A DNA stretch of 6,672 nucleotides, taken from NCBI GenBank assembly GCA_018712425.1, contig DVHA01000112.1:1-6672 (forward strand), written 5' to 3'. Made by a program: the position numbers and the translations under genes. How positions within the stretch are numbered: the stretch's first letter is position 1; every line of letters starts with the position of its first letter. Below the pieces are notes generated by a model. That model was not told where the DNA came from and made no database searches. It saw only the letters and a list, made by a program, of their open reading frames with translations. This document shows, in pieces, positions 1-5,523 of this stretch. Source of the stretch: Candidatus Faecivivens stercoravium. Lineage in GTDB: Bacteria; Bacillota; Clostridia; Oscillospirales; Ruminococcaceae.

Positions 1-587
1 TCGGTGTGACGGGAATGGGGGACGTAAAAGGTCTCGTCAAACCCCCGCACCAGCGGGTGGTAAGGCAGCAGCACATGGTGGGGGAAAATCCCGAACATCT
101 TCCGGGGCAGGTCGTATTTCGGCACCCCGTAGTGGTAGTAAAGCCCCGCCTGGGCCCCCCAGCAGATGTGGAAGGTGGAATAGACATGGGACTTTGACCA
201 CTCAAAGATATAGCAGAGTTCCGGCCAGTAGTCGACCTCCTCAAAGGGCATCTGTTCGACCGGCGCACCGGTGATAATCATTCCGTCGAAGTAGTCGTTT
301 TCGACCTCCCCAATCGTCTTGTAAAACTTTAGGAGGTGTTCCTCGGAGGTGTTGCGGGAGACATGGGTCTCGGTCTGGAGCAGCTCGATGTCCACCTGTA
401 AAGGCGAGTTGGAGAGCACCCGCAGCAGCTGGGTCTCGGTCTCGATCTTTTTGGGCATCAGGTTTAAAATCGCGATTTTCAGCGGCCGGATATCCTGATG
501 GGAGGCGCGCTCCTCGTTCATCACAAAAATATTCTCCCGCCGCAGCTGGGAATTGGCCGGCAGCGAGTTGGGTATATTGATCGGCAT
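1..587 (-). CDS. metA: Homoserine O-acyltransferase MetA, probably acetyl-CoA-specific (partial, C-terminus missing)
   Basis: Cytoplasmic enzyme that acylates the hydroxyl of L-homoserine, the entry step of methionine synthesis. The first 195 codons are present; the family is usually about 300 residues, so roughly the last third lies beyond the left edge. Numbering matches family numbering exactly: Lys47, the acyl-enzyme nucleophile Cys142 in HICWGAQAG, Lys163 and Ser192 in VPHSRHT are visible. The catalytic His235 and Glu237 are outside the window. Position 111, in TGAPVEQMPF, is Glu. From published work on this family, Glu111 goes with acetyl-CoA use and Gly111 with succinyl-CoA use, so the product is probably O-acetylhomoserine. 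The start at 587 gives the canonical MPINIPNSLPA N-terminus and has a GGAGG Shine-Dalgarno at 596-600 with 8-nt spacing. The frame is uninterrupted. It is divergent from the amino-acid ABC operon. Confidence 0.96.
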   Translation of the reverse strand, partial: MPINIPNSLPANSQLRRENIFVMNEERASHQDIRPLKIAILNLMPKKIETETQLLRVLSNSPLQVDIELLQTETHVSRNTSEEHLLKFYKTIGEVENDYFDGMIITGAPVEQMPFEEVDYWPELCYIFEWSKSHVYSTFHICWGAQAGLYYHYGVPKYDLPRKMFGIFPHHVLLPYHPLVRGFDETFYVPHSRHT

Positions 588-617
588 GGGCAGCACCTCC
601 GGAGATTCTTGTATTTT

Positions 618-646
618 ATTATAGCAAAGTTTTCCCCGTCTTTCAA
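618..646 (-). promoter_or_regulatory. Sigma-A-type promoter of metA
   Basis: Read on the minus strand: TTGAAA at 646-641, a 17-bp spacer, then a perfect TATAAT at 623-618. Transcription would start near 611, leaving a leader of only about 24 nt before the metA ATG. That is too short for a SAM riboswitch or T-box, so metA is not riboswitch-controlled from this start. Confidence 0.82.
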
Positions 647-678
647 TACGGCTGGCGGAATTTTTTCGGGAAGTGTCC

Positions 679-708
679 ATTATGCACGCACACATTTCCT
701 TCTGTCAA
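679..708 (-). promoter_or_regulatory. Possible second, upstream promoter for metA
   Basis: On the minus strand, TTGACA at 708-703, an 18-bp spacer and CATAAT at 684-679. It lies about 60 bp upstream of the stronger metA promoter and would give a leader of about 85 nt. The -10 has one mismatch and the spacer is one base long, so this is a weaker call that could be fortuitous in AT-rich intergenic DNA. Confidence 0.4.
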
Positions 709-730
709 AAAATATCCGAGAAATTTTTTT

Positions 731-923
731 GTCGCTTGACCATTAAAACGTACCGAGCGACCCAGGCATTTTCGAAGACCGGCCTCCCACGGCCGGTCTC
801 ATGCGGTAGGTACGGGCATCTCACACCGCGTCGAACAGCGGGTCCAGGGCTCGCGAGAGTCCTGGTCCATCCAAGTGAAACTTGGTCGCTGCCTTAAGGG
901 CAGCGAAACAAACACTACCTACC
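731..923. ncRNA. Unassigned hairpin-rich element, candidate structured RNA (strand undetermined)
   Basis: This stretch is dense in self-complementary arms and is not protein-coding as far as I can see. Stems (plus coordinates): 731-736/756-761 (GTCGCT/AGCGAC); 776-784/791-799 (9 bp, AGACCGGCC, 6-nt loop) with outer 766-769/801-804; 826-829/838-841; 844-848/861-865 (CCAGG/CCTGG); 871-875/881-885 (CCAAG/CTTGG, 5-nt loop); 887-893/899-905 (7 bp, CGCTGCC, 5-nt loop). An 8-bp stem GGTAGGTA (805-812) / TACCTACC (916-923) closes the last four hairpins into a multibranch domain. GGTACG (809-814) can instead pair with CGTACC (749-754). The element lies between the two divergent promoters, outside both predicted leaders. 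I found no good promoter or terminator of its own on either strand. It matches no riboswitch, 6S, SRP, tmRNA or RNase P consensus that I can recognise. Confidence 0.5.
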
Positions 924-966
924 ATACAGACAAAAATCGATTTCCGTGAAAAATATTCCAAACCTA

Positions 967-995
967 TTGACAAACCGGCTTTCGTCTGGTAAAAT
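967..995 (+). promoter_or_regulatory. Sigma-A-type promoter of the amino-acid ABC operon
   Basis: Perfect TTGACA at 967-972, a 17-bp spacer and TAAAAT at 990-995 (one mismatch to TATAAT). Transcription would start near 1002, giving a leader of about 70 nt to the ATG at 1073. That leader contains the inverted repeat at 1010-1027. Confidence 0.85.
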
Positions 996-1009
996 AAGGA
1001 TGTTTTCAG

Positions 1010-1027
1010 ATGGTAGCACTTTACCAT
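1010..1027 (+). promoter_or_regulatory. Inverted repeat just downstream of the start site, candidate operator
   Basis: ATGGTA, 6 nt (gcactt), TACCAT: perfect 6-bp arms placed at about +8 to +25 relative to the predicted start. This is a position typical of repressor operators; it could also form a small hairpin in the leader RNA. The stem is short and no T-tract follows, so it is not a terminator. The cognate regulator is unknown. Confidence 0.4.
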
Positions 1028-1072
1028 AGTAGCAGAATAAAATTCAAATGGTTATAAAGGATGGGATACCCT

Positions 1073-1933
1073 ATGACAAAGACCTTCTCCCGCATCGCTT
1101 CGCTGGCCCTCGCGGCCCTCCTCTCCGCCTCCCTCGCCGGCTGCTCAGCCGCCAGCGCCGACACCGAAGGGGGCCGCCTCGCTGAGATCAAGGAACGGGG
1201 CGTCTTACAGGTCGCGACCGAGCCCTATTTCGCGCCGAACGAGTTCATCGACCCCACCAAGGAAGGGGACGAGCGGTATGTCGGTTCGGACATCGAGCTG
1301 GCCCAGGCGATCGCCGATGAGATCGGGGTCGAGCTGGAAATTGTCCCGCTGGAGTTCTCGGCGGTGCTGGCCTCGGTCACCAGCGGCAAATACGACCTCG
1401 CGATTTCTGCCCTGGCCTGGACGCCGGAACGGGGCGAGCGGATGGAGATGAGCATCGGCTACCACTTCGACGAGGAATCCCTCTACACCGTCCTGGTGCG
1501 GGAGGAGGACGCGGCGAACTACACCTCGATCGAGGATTTAAAAGGAAAGAAGGTCGTCTGCCAGTCGGGTTCCCTCCAGGAACAGCTGATTAAGGACGCG
1601 ATGGACGTAAGCGAACTGGATGAGCTCCTCTACGTCTCGGCGACGACCGACGGCTACCTGATGGTCTCGGAGGGCAAGGCGGACGCCTGCGTCTGCGCCA
1701 GCGCCAACGGCGAGCTGTATGCCGAGGCCAACGGCGGCCTGACCATCCTCCCCGACGCCATCAACTTCCCGGTGGCCGACGAATACGCCGGGACCCGGGT
1801 CGGCGCGCCGAAGGGCGAGACCGAACTGATTGAGGTGGTCAATTCGGTCATCGAGGAGCTCAACGAAAGCGGCCAGTACAACGAATGGTACGACGAATAC
1901 GCCGAATATGCCGGAACCCTCGGCCTCGACTGA
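1073..1933 (+). CDS. Polar amino-acid ABC transporter substrate-binding lipoprotein (SBP family 3)
   Basis: Extracytoplasmic receptor of an ABC importer, 286 residues, normal for the family. The N-terminus is a lipoprotein signal: MTKTFSR, a hydrophobic core at 8-20 and lipobox LAGC with Cys24 as lipid anchor. The two-lobed SBP_bac_3 fold is indicated by VLQVATEPYFAPNEF (44-58), VGSDIELAQAIADEIG (70-85), the YDLAISALAWTPER segment with Arg120 (likely carboxylate ligand), the LKGKKV crossover at 156-161 and the C-terminal NSVIEELNESG helix (257-267). The start at 1073 is preferred over the in-frame ATG at 1061, because AAAGGA (1056-1061) is the only Shine-Dalgarno and overlaps that earlier ATG. 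The Asp that follows GxxDAA in HisJ-type receptors, where it binds the amino group, appears replaced by Ala-Ser at 209-210. Substrate cannot be assigned; adjacency to metA makes a sulfur amino acid plausible but unproven. Confidence 0.93.
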   Translation: MTKTFSRIASLALAALLSASLAGCSAASADTEGGRLAEIKERGVLQVATEPYFAPNEFIDPTKEGDERYVGSDIELAQAIADEIGVELEIVPLEFSAVLASVTSGKYDLAISALAWTPERGERMEMSIGYHFDEESLYTVLVREEDAANYTSIEDLKGKKVVCQSGSLQEQLIKDAMDVSELDELLYVSATTDGYLMVSEGKADACVCASANGELYAEANGGLTILPDAINFPVADEYAGTRVGAPKGETELIEVVNSVIEELNESGQYNEWYDEYAEYAGTLGLD

Positions 1934-1952
1934 CCCGGGAGGATAAAACCTT

Positions 1953-2615
1953 ATGTTAAACGACATCATCGACCTGCTCGGCAGTTACGGGAACGTCTAC
2001 CTCGCCGGGCTGTGGGGCACCTTATGGATTTCCTTTGTGACGGTGGTGGCGGGGACGCTCCTCGGCGTCGTCCTGGCGGCCGTCAAGCTCTCCCGCATCC
2101 GGGTGCTGGAAATCATCATCGACATCTATATTGAAATCATCCGCGGGACGCCGGTCCTTTTGCAGCTCTACTTCTTCTGGCTCTTCCTGCCGGACGTCCT
2201 CCATCTGGACCTAAGCAACACCACCTGCGTCGTCATCGCGCTGATTGTCAATTCCAGCGCCTACATCGCCGAAATCATCCGGGCCGGCATCCAGGCGGTC
2301 GACATCGGCCAGACCGAAGCGGCCAAAAGCCTCGGGATGAGCGATTTCCACTGCCTCACCCGGATTATCCTCCCCCAGGCGGTCAAGAACATCCTGCCTG
2401 CGCTGGGCAACGAGTTTATCGCGATGATCAAGGAGACGTCGCTGGCCTCCACCTTCTTTGTGCCGGAGCTGATGACCGCCTACCGGACGGTCCAGTCCTC
2501 CACCTACCTGTCGGTGCCGTCGCTGTTGATTTCGGGGCTGATTTACCTCGTCATCAACTTTATCCTGTCCCGGCTGGTCAAACTGTTGGAAAAGAGGTTG
2601 AGAGCAAGTGACTGA
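1953..2615 (+). CDS. Polar amino-acid ABC transporter permease (HisM/GlnP family)
   Basis: Inner-membrane channel subunit, 220 residues, normal length. Hydrophobic segments lie at about 16-44, 53-82, 90-115, 150-172 and 186-208. The family hallmark EIIRGTPVLLQLYF (61-74) is present. The cytoplasmic EAA coupling loop runs from about 122 to 141 (EAAKSLGMS ... IILPQAV) and docks on the ATPase. A strong GGGAGGA Shine-Dalgarno at 1937-1943 precedes the ATG, and only 19 nt separate it from the receptor stop, so the two are co-transcribed. A single permease gene implies a homodimer in the membrane. Confidence 0.95.
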   Translation: MLNDIIDLLGSYGNVYLAGLWGTLWISFVTVVAGTLLGVVLAAVKLSRIRVLEIIIDIYIEIIRGTPVLLQLYFFWLFLPDVLHLDLSNTTCVVIALIVNSSAYIAEIIRAGIQAVDIGQTEAAKSLGMSDFHCLTRIILPQAVKNILPALGNEFIAMIKETSLASTFFVPELMTAYRTVQSSTYLSVPSLLISGLIYLVINFILSRLVKLLEKRLRASD

Positions 2616-3345
2616 TACCGTACTGATTCACGTCGAGGACTTAAAAAAGCGGTTCGGCAGGCTGGACGTCCTAAACGGCATCACCGAGGACATCCGCGAA
2701 GGGGAGGTCGTCTCGATCATCGGCCCCTCCGGCGGCGGGAAATCGACCTTCCTCCGCTGCCTGAACCTTCTGGAAAAGCCGACGTCCGGCAAAATTGTCT
2801 TTGAGGGGATAGAGCTCACCGGCAAAAAGGTAAACCTCGACCTCCACCGGCAGAAGATGGGGATGGTCTTCCAGCATTTTAACGTCTTCCCCCATTTAAC
2901 CGTCCTCGAAAACATCACAATCGCCCCGACCCTTGAGAAAAAGGTCCCGAAGGCGGAGGCGGAACAGAAGGCGATGGAACTGCTAAAGATGGTCGGCCTC
3001 GAAGACAAGCGGGACGAGTACCCCCGCAAGCTTTCCGGCGGCCAGAAGCAGCGGCTGGCGATTGTCCGGGCGATGGCGATGGAGCCGAAGGTCATCCTAT
3101 TCGACGAGCCGACCTCCGCCCTTGACCCCGAGATGGTCGGGGACGTCCTGGACGTCATCAAGCGGCTGGCCCGGTCGGGCATGACCATCGTCATCGTCAC
3201 CCACGAGATGGGCTTTGCCAGGGAAGTTTCCGACCGGGTGCTGTTCATGGACGGCGGCGTCATCGCCGAAAAGGGCACGCCGGAAGAGATCTTCGGCAAT
3301 CCCAAGCAGCCCCGGACGATTGAGTTTTTAAGCAAGGTGCTGTGA
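2608..3345 (+). CDS. Polar amino-acid ABC transporter ATP-binding protein (GlnQ/HisP family)
   Basis: Cytoplasmic ATPase that drives the importer, 245 residues. All motifs are intact: Walker A GPSGGGKST (39-47; Gly at 43 where Ser is commoner), Q-loop Gln89 in VFQHFNVFPHLT, signature LSGGQ (143-147 region), Walker B VILFDEP with Asp166 and Glu167, D-loop SALDP and switch His199 in VTHEMGFAREVSDRV. It starts at GTG, overlapping the permease stop by 8 nt, with GAGG at 2594-2597 as Shine-Dalgarno inside the permease gene. This indicates translational coupling. It is the last gene of the operon; repeat copy A begins five bases after its stop. Confidence 0.96.
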   Translation: MTDTVLIHVEDLKKRFGRLDVLNGITEDIREGEVVSIIGPSGGGKSTFLRCLNLLEKPTSGKIVFEGIELTGKKVNLDLHRQKMGMVFQHFNVFPHLTVLENITIAPTLEKKVPKAEAEQKAMELLKMVGLEDKRDEYPRKLSGGQKQRLAIVRAMAMEPKVILFDEPTSALDPEMVGDVLDVIKRLARSGMTIVIVTHEMGFAREVSDRVLFMDGGVIAEKGTPEEIFGNPKQPRTIEFLSKVL

Positions 3346-3350
3346 GAAGC

Positions 3351-3541
3351 ATTTTTTGGGTGCTGCGCACGTTATGCTGGAAGGCGGAGAAGCTGTGGGC
3401 AGTTTCGGAAGTACGGGAAGTGGGTGCCTGCCAAGGAGCTCTGCTCCTTGGATTCTCGCGATTTTTTGAAAAAAATCGAGTAAAACTTTTTTGATCTTCC
3501 CCCGTTTTTGCGTAATTCTGGTGCCAGCGCCGATTTTTACG
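3351..3541 (+). repeat. Copy A of a ~190-bp structured intergenic repeat, inverted relative to copy B
   Basis: Aligns with the reverse complement of 5307-5495 over its whole length. Hand alignment gives about 28 mismatches and two 1-base gaps, near 85% identity. Conserved blocks include 3371-3430 downstream of GTGCTGCGCAC and a 34-base identical block from 3461. Hairpins in order: GTGC/GCAC (3360-3370), CCAAGGAGC/GCTCCTTGG (3431-3451, TCT loop), an AT-rich palindrome (3459-3478), and GGTGC/GCGCC (3520-3531 region). It starts in the 3' untranslated region of the ABC operon and ends about 30 bases before the M14 peptidase ATG. No coding potential was recognised. Confidence 0.88.
3455..3492 (+). 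terminator. Possible terminator of the ABC operon within repeat copy A
   Basis: CTCG at 3455-3458 and the CGATTTTTT arm can pair with AAAAAATCG and CGAG at 3470-3480, followed after a short A-rich spacer by TTTTTT at 3487-3492. The stem is mostly A-T and the T-tract is separated from it, so termination strength is uncertain. The GC-richer hairpin at 3431-3451 upstream may help. The same sequence occurs in copy B after the minus-strand operon. Confidence 0.35.
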
Positions 3542-3572
3542 TTTTTATCTTTTGATGAAAGAAGGTTTCACG

Positions 3573-5246
3573 ATGAATACGACCTTTTCCTACGACCGTT
3601 ATTGGAGGTTCGAGGATCTGACCGCCAACCTGAAGGTTCTGGCGGAACGGTATCCGGAGCTGTCCAAGCTGGAAAGCCTTGCCAAAACACCCGAGGGGCG
3701 GGACATCTGGGCGATGACCATCACCGACCCGTCCACCGGCCCCGCCGCCGGCAAGCCCGCCTTTTATGTCGACGGCAGCCATCATGCGGGCGAAGTGACC
3801 GGTTCGATGTCGGCGGCCTATTTTGCCGACTTCCTGCTGACCAACTCGGGTACCAGCCGGGTCGGGAAGCTGCTGCGGGACTACACTTTCTACGTCCTGC
3901 CGCGGATTTCCCCCGACGGCGCGGAATACTACCTCACCACCCCCGACCGGGTGCGGAGCGTCAACCGCCCCTACCCCTGCGAGCAGCCGCTCCCCGGCCT
4001 CCGGGCCGCCGACATGGACGGCGACGGGGTCATCCGCTCGATGCGGGTGAAGTCCCCCTACGGGATGTGGAAGGTATCGCCCATCGACCCCCGCCTGATG
4101 GTCCAGCGGAAGCCGGACGAGACCGAAGGGGAGTTCTACAACGTCTACCCGGAAGGGTATATCGAAGGGTACGACGGCCTGGAAATCAACGAAGCCCCCT
4201 CCCCCTACGGCAGCGACTTCAACCGCAACTACCCGATTGCCTGGGCGCCGGAATCCGGCCAGAAGGGCGCCGGCATCTATCCCCTCTCCAACATCGAAAC
4301 CCGGACGGTCGCCGACTTCATCATCGGACACAAAAACATCGGCAGCGTCATCACCTTCCACACCTGGGGCGGGATGTTCCTCTTCCCTCCCGGATTCATC
4401 CCTTCCAAAAAGGCTGACCCGGAGGATATGGCCCGCTACCATGAAATCGGCAAAATCGCCACCGAAGAGACCGGATACCCGGTCGTCAACCTCTTCGACG
4501 AGTACACCCCCGAAGGGGAGGACATCTCGTCCGGTGCGATGGACGACTGGTGCCACTTTGACCGCGGCATCCCGGCCTACACAATCGAATGCTGGGATTT
4601 AAAGCCCCGGGCCGGCATCCCCCACGTCTGGCCGCAGCCCGCCTCCCTGACCCCCGACGAGCAGACGGAGGAGATGGCGAAACTGATGAAATGGAACGAC
4701 GAAAACCTGGACGGCGAAGGTTTCTCCGGCTGGACGCCGGCAGTCCATCCCCAGCTGGGGTTTGTCGAGTACGGCGGGTTTGACTACAAGTTCATGTTCC
4801 AGAACGCCCCGCCGAAGTTCCTGCGGCAGGAGGCCGAAAAGCACACCCGGTATATCCTCCGGGCGGCCACCCTGCTGCCGAAGGTCACGGTCGACCGGGT
4901 GGATGCCCGCAAACTGGGCGAAGGGGTCTATGAGGTGACGGCGGTCGTCGGCAACCTCGGTTACCTCCCCACCTACCTGACCAAAGAAGCATTGAAACTG
5001 GGCGTCGATTCGCCGGTCAAGGTATGCGTCTCCCTCCCGGCCGAAGGCGGCAGCACCCGGGAAATCGGGCATTTGCAGGGCCGCTCAAACGTCCAGACTT
5101 CCTTCGGCGCGTTCGGGTTCTCGACCCGTTCGGAACAGCAAAGGGCGGTCAAATGGATTGTCCGGGCAGAAGCCGGGAGCCGGTACACCGTAAGGGTTGA
5201 ATCGAAGACCGGCGGCTGCGCCGAGATGACCAAAACCCTGGCATAA
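3573..5246 (+). CDS. M14-family zinc carboxypeptidase-like metallopeptidase
   Basis: Predicted zinc-dependent exopeptidase, 557 residues. The carboxypeptidase A core is recognisable. Zinc ligands are HxxE at His71/Glu74 (GSHHAGEVTGS) and His263 (TFHTWGG). The substrate carboxylate-binding NRN is at 217-219 (DFNRNYP), and the catalytic Glu is probably Glu339 (YTIECWD). An insert at about 132-212 carries an acidic DMDGDG loop (147-152) that looks like a calcium-binding turn. The catalytic domain ends near 430; residues 437-557 form a beta-rich tail resembling a CARDB/transthyretin-type accessory domain. I see no signal peptide, even from the upstream TTG at 3552. The ATG at 3573 is chosen because AAAGAAGG (3558-3565) sits 7 nt upstream. 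The gene is monocistronic, ends at a strong terminator and is flanked by the inverted repeats. Substrate is unknown. Confidence 0.9.
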   Translation: MNTTFSYDRYWRFEDLTANLKVLAERYPELSKLESLAKTPEGRDIWAMTITDPSTGPAAGKPAFYVDGSHHAGEVTGSMSAAYFADFLLTNSGTSRVGKLLRDYTFYVLPRISPDGAEYYLTTPDRVRSVNRPYPCEQPLPGLRAADMDGDGVIRSMRVKSPYGMWKVSPIDPRLMVQRKPDETEGEFYNVYPEGYIEGYDGLEINEAPSPYGSDFNRNYPIAWAPESGQKGAGIYPLSNIETRTVADFIIGHKNIGSVITFHTWGGMFLFPPGFIPSKKADPEDMARYHEIGKIATEETGYPVVNLFDEYTPEGEDISSGAMDDWCHFDRGIPAYTIECWDLKPRAGIPHVWPQPASLTPDEQTEEMAKLMKWNDENLDGEGFSGWTPAVHPQLGFVEYGGFDYKFMFQNAPPKFLRQEAEKHTRYILRAATLLPKVTVDRVDARKLGEGVYEVTAVVGNLGYLPTYLTKEALKLGVDSPVKVCVSLPAEGGSTREIGHLQGRSNVQTSFGAFGFSTRSEQQRAVKWIVRAEAGSRYTVRVESKTGGCAEMTKTLA

Positions 5247-5252
5247 CATACA

Positions 5253-5289
5253 AAAAGGCTTCACCTATTTTGTGTAGGTGAAGCCTTTT
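5253..5289 (+). terminator. Strong bidirectional rho-independent terminator
   Basis: A perfect 15-bp stem, 5253-5267 paired with 5275-5289 (AAAAGGCTTCACCTA / TAGGTGAAGCCTTTT), with a 7-nt loop. The plus strand ends in TTTT and the minus strand in TTTTT, so it should stop the M14 transcript (stop codon 6 bases upstream) and also leftward transcripts from the cassette at 5524-6672. Confidence 0.93.
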
Positions 5290-5306
5290 CATTTGCAAAC
5301 CAATAA

Positions 5307-5495
5307 CGCAAAAATCGGCGCTGGCGCCAAAGCCACGAAGAAACGGGGGAAGTCAAAAAAGTTTTACTCGATTTTTTTCAAAAAATCGCGGGAGTGGAGA
5401 GGGCAGAGCCCTTTCCCAGGCTCCCACTTCCCGTACTTCCGAAACTGACCACAGCTTCTCCGCCCAAAGCGAAGTGTGCGCAGCACTCAAAAAAT
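5307..5495 (-). repeat. Copy B of the ~190-bp structured intergenic repeat
   Basis: Reverse-complement counterpart of 3351-3541. Reading on the minus strand it begins about 28 bases after the stop codon of the Gx-family gene, so it occupies that operon's 3' untranslated region just as copy A does for the ABC operon. Its central hairpin (5416-5396) has a different sequence from that of copy A but the same 9-bp stem and TCT loop, with one mismatch. The terminal hairpin is GGCGC/GCGCC, where copy A has a G-U pair. The AT palindrome block is identical in both copies. Confidence 0.88.
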
Positions 5496-5523
5496 AATCC
5501 AAAATATTTTTCCCCTACACTCC

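Noticed and set aside
731..923. Identification of the hairpin-rich element as a SAM riboswitch, T-box, 6S RNA, SRP RNA, tmRNA or RNase P RNA
   Set aside because: None of the diagnostic consensus blocks is present. A short minus-strand stretch near 810-825 (TGAGATGCCCGTA) recalls a segment of Bacillus-type RNase P RNA as I remember it. However, the conserved GAGGAAAGTCC-type core and the other universal regions are missing, and the element is too short.
821..1027. Small minus-strand open frame (68 codons) between metA and the ABC operon
   Set aside because: It spans the structured element and the importer promoter, lacks a convincing ribosome-binding site, and its translation shows no recognisable feature.
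1061..1072. Upstream ATG at 1061 as start of the substrate-binding protein
   Set aside because: It overlaps the only Shine-Dalgarno (AAAGGA, 1056-1061) and adds MGYP before an otherwise normal lipoprotein signal; 1073 is the better start.
2628..3335. Minus-strand open frame (235 codons) antisense to the ABC ATPase
   Set aside because: Mirror frame of a highly conserved ATPase; Ser/Arg/Pro-rich with no domain and no ribosome-binding site.
3491..3518. Promoter for the M14 gene inside repeat copy A (TTGATC, 16 bp, TAATTC)
   Set aside because: Both hexamers are poor and the -10 is not kept in copy B. I could not support a specific promoter for this gene.
3537..4556. Long minus-strand open frame (339 codons) antisense to the M14 gene
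   Set aside because: Its translation is Gly/Val/Arg/Asp-rich and low in complexity, as expected opposite a GC-rich gene, with no recognisable domain. The plus-strand frame has complete M14 motifs and a proper ribosome-binding site.
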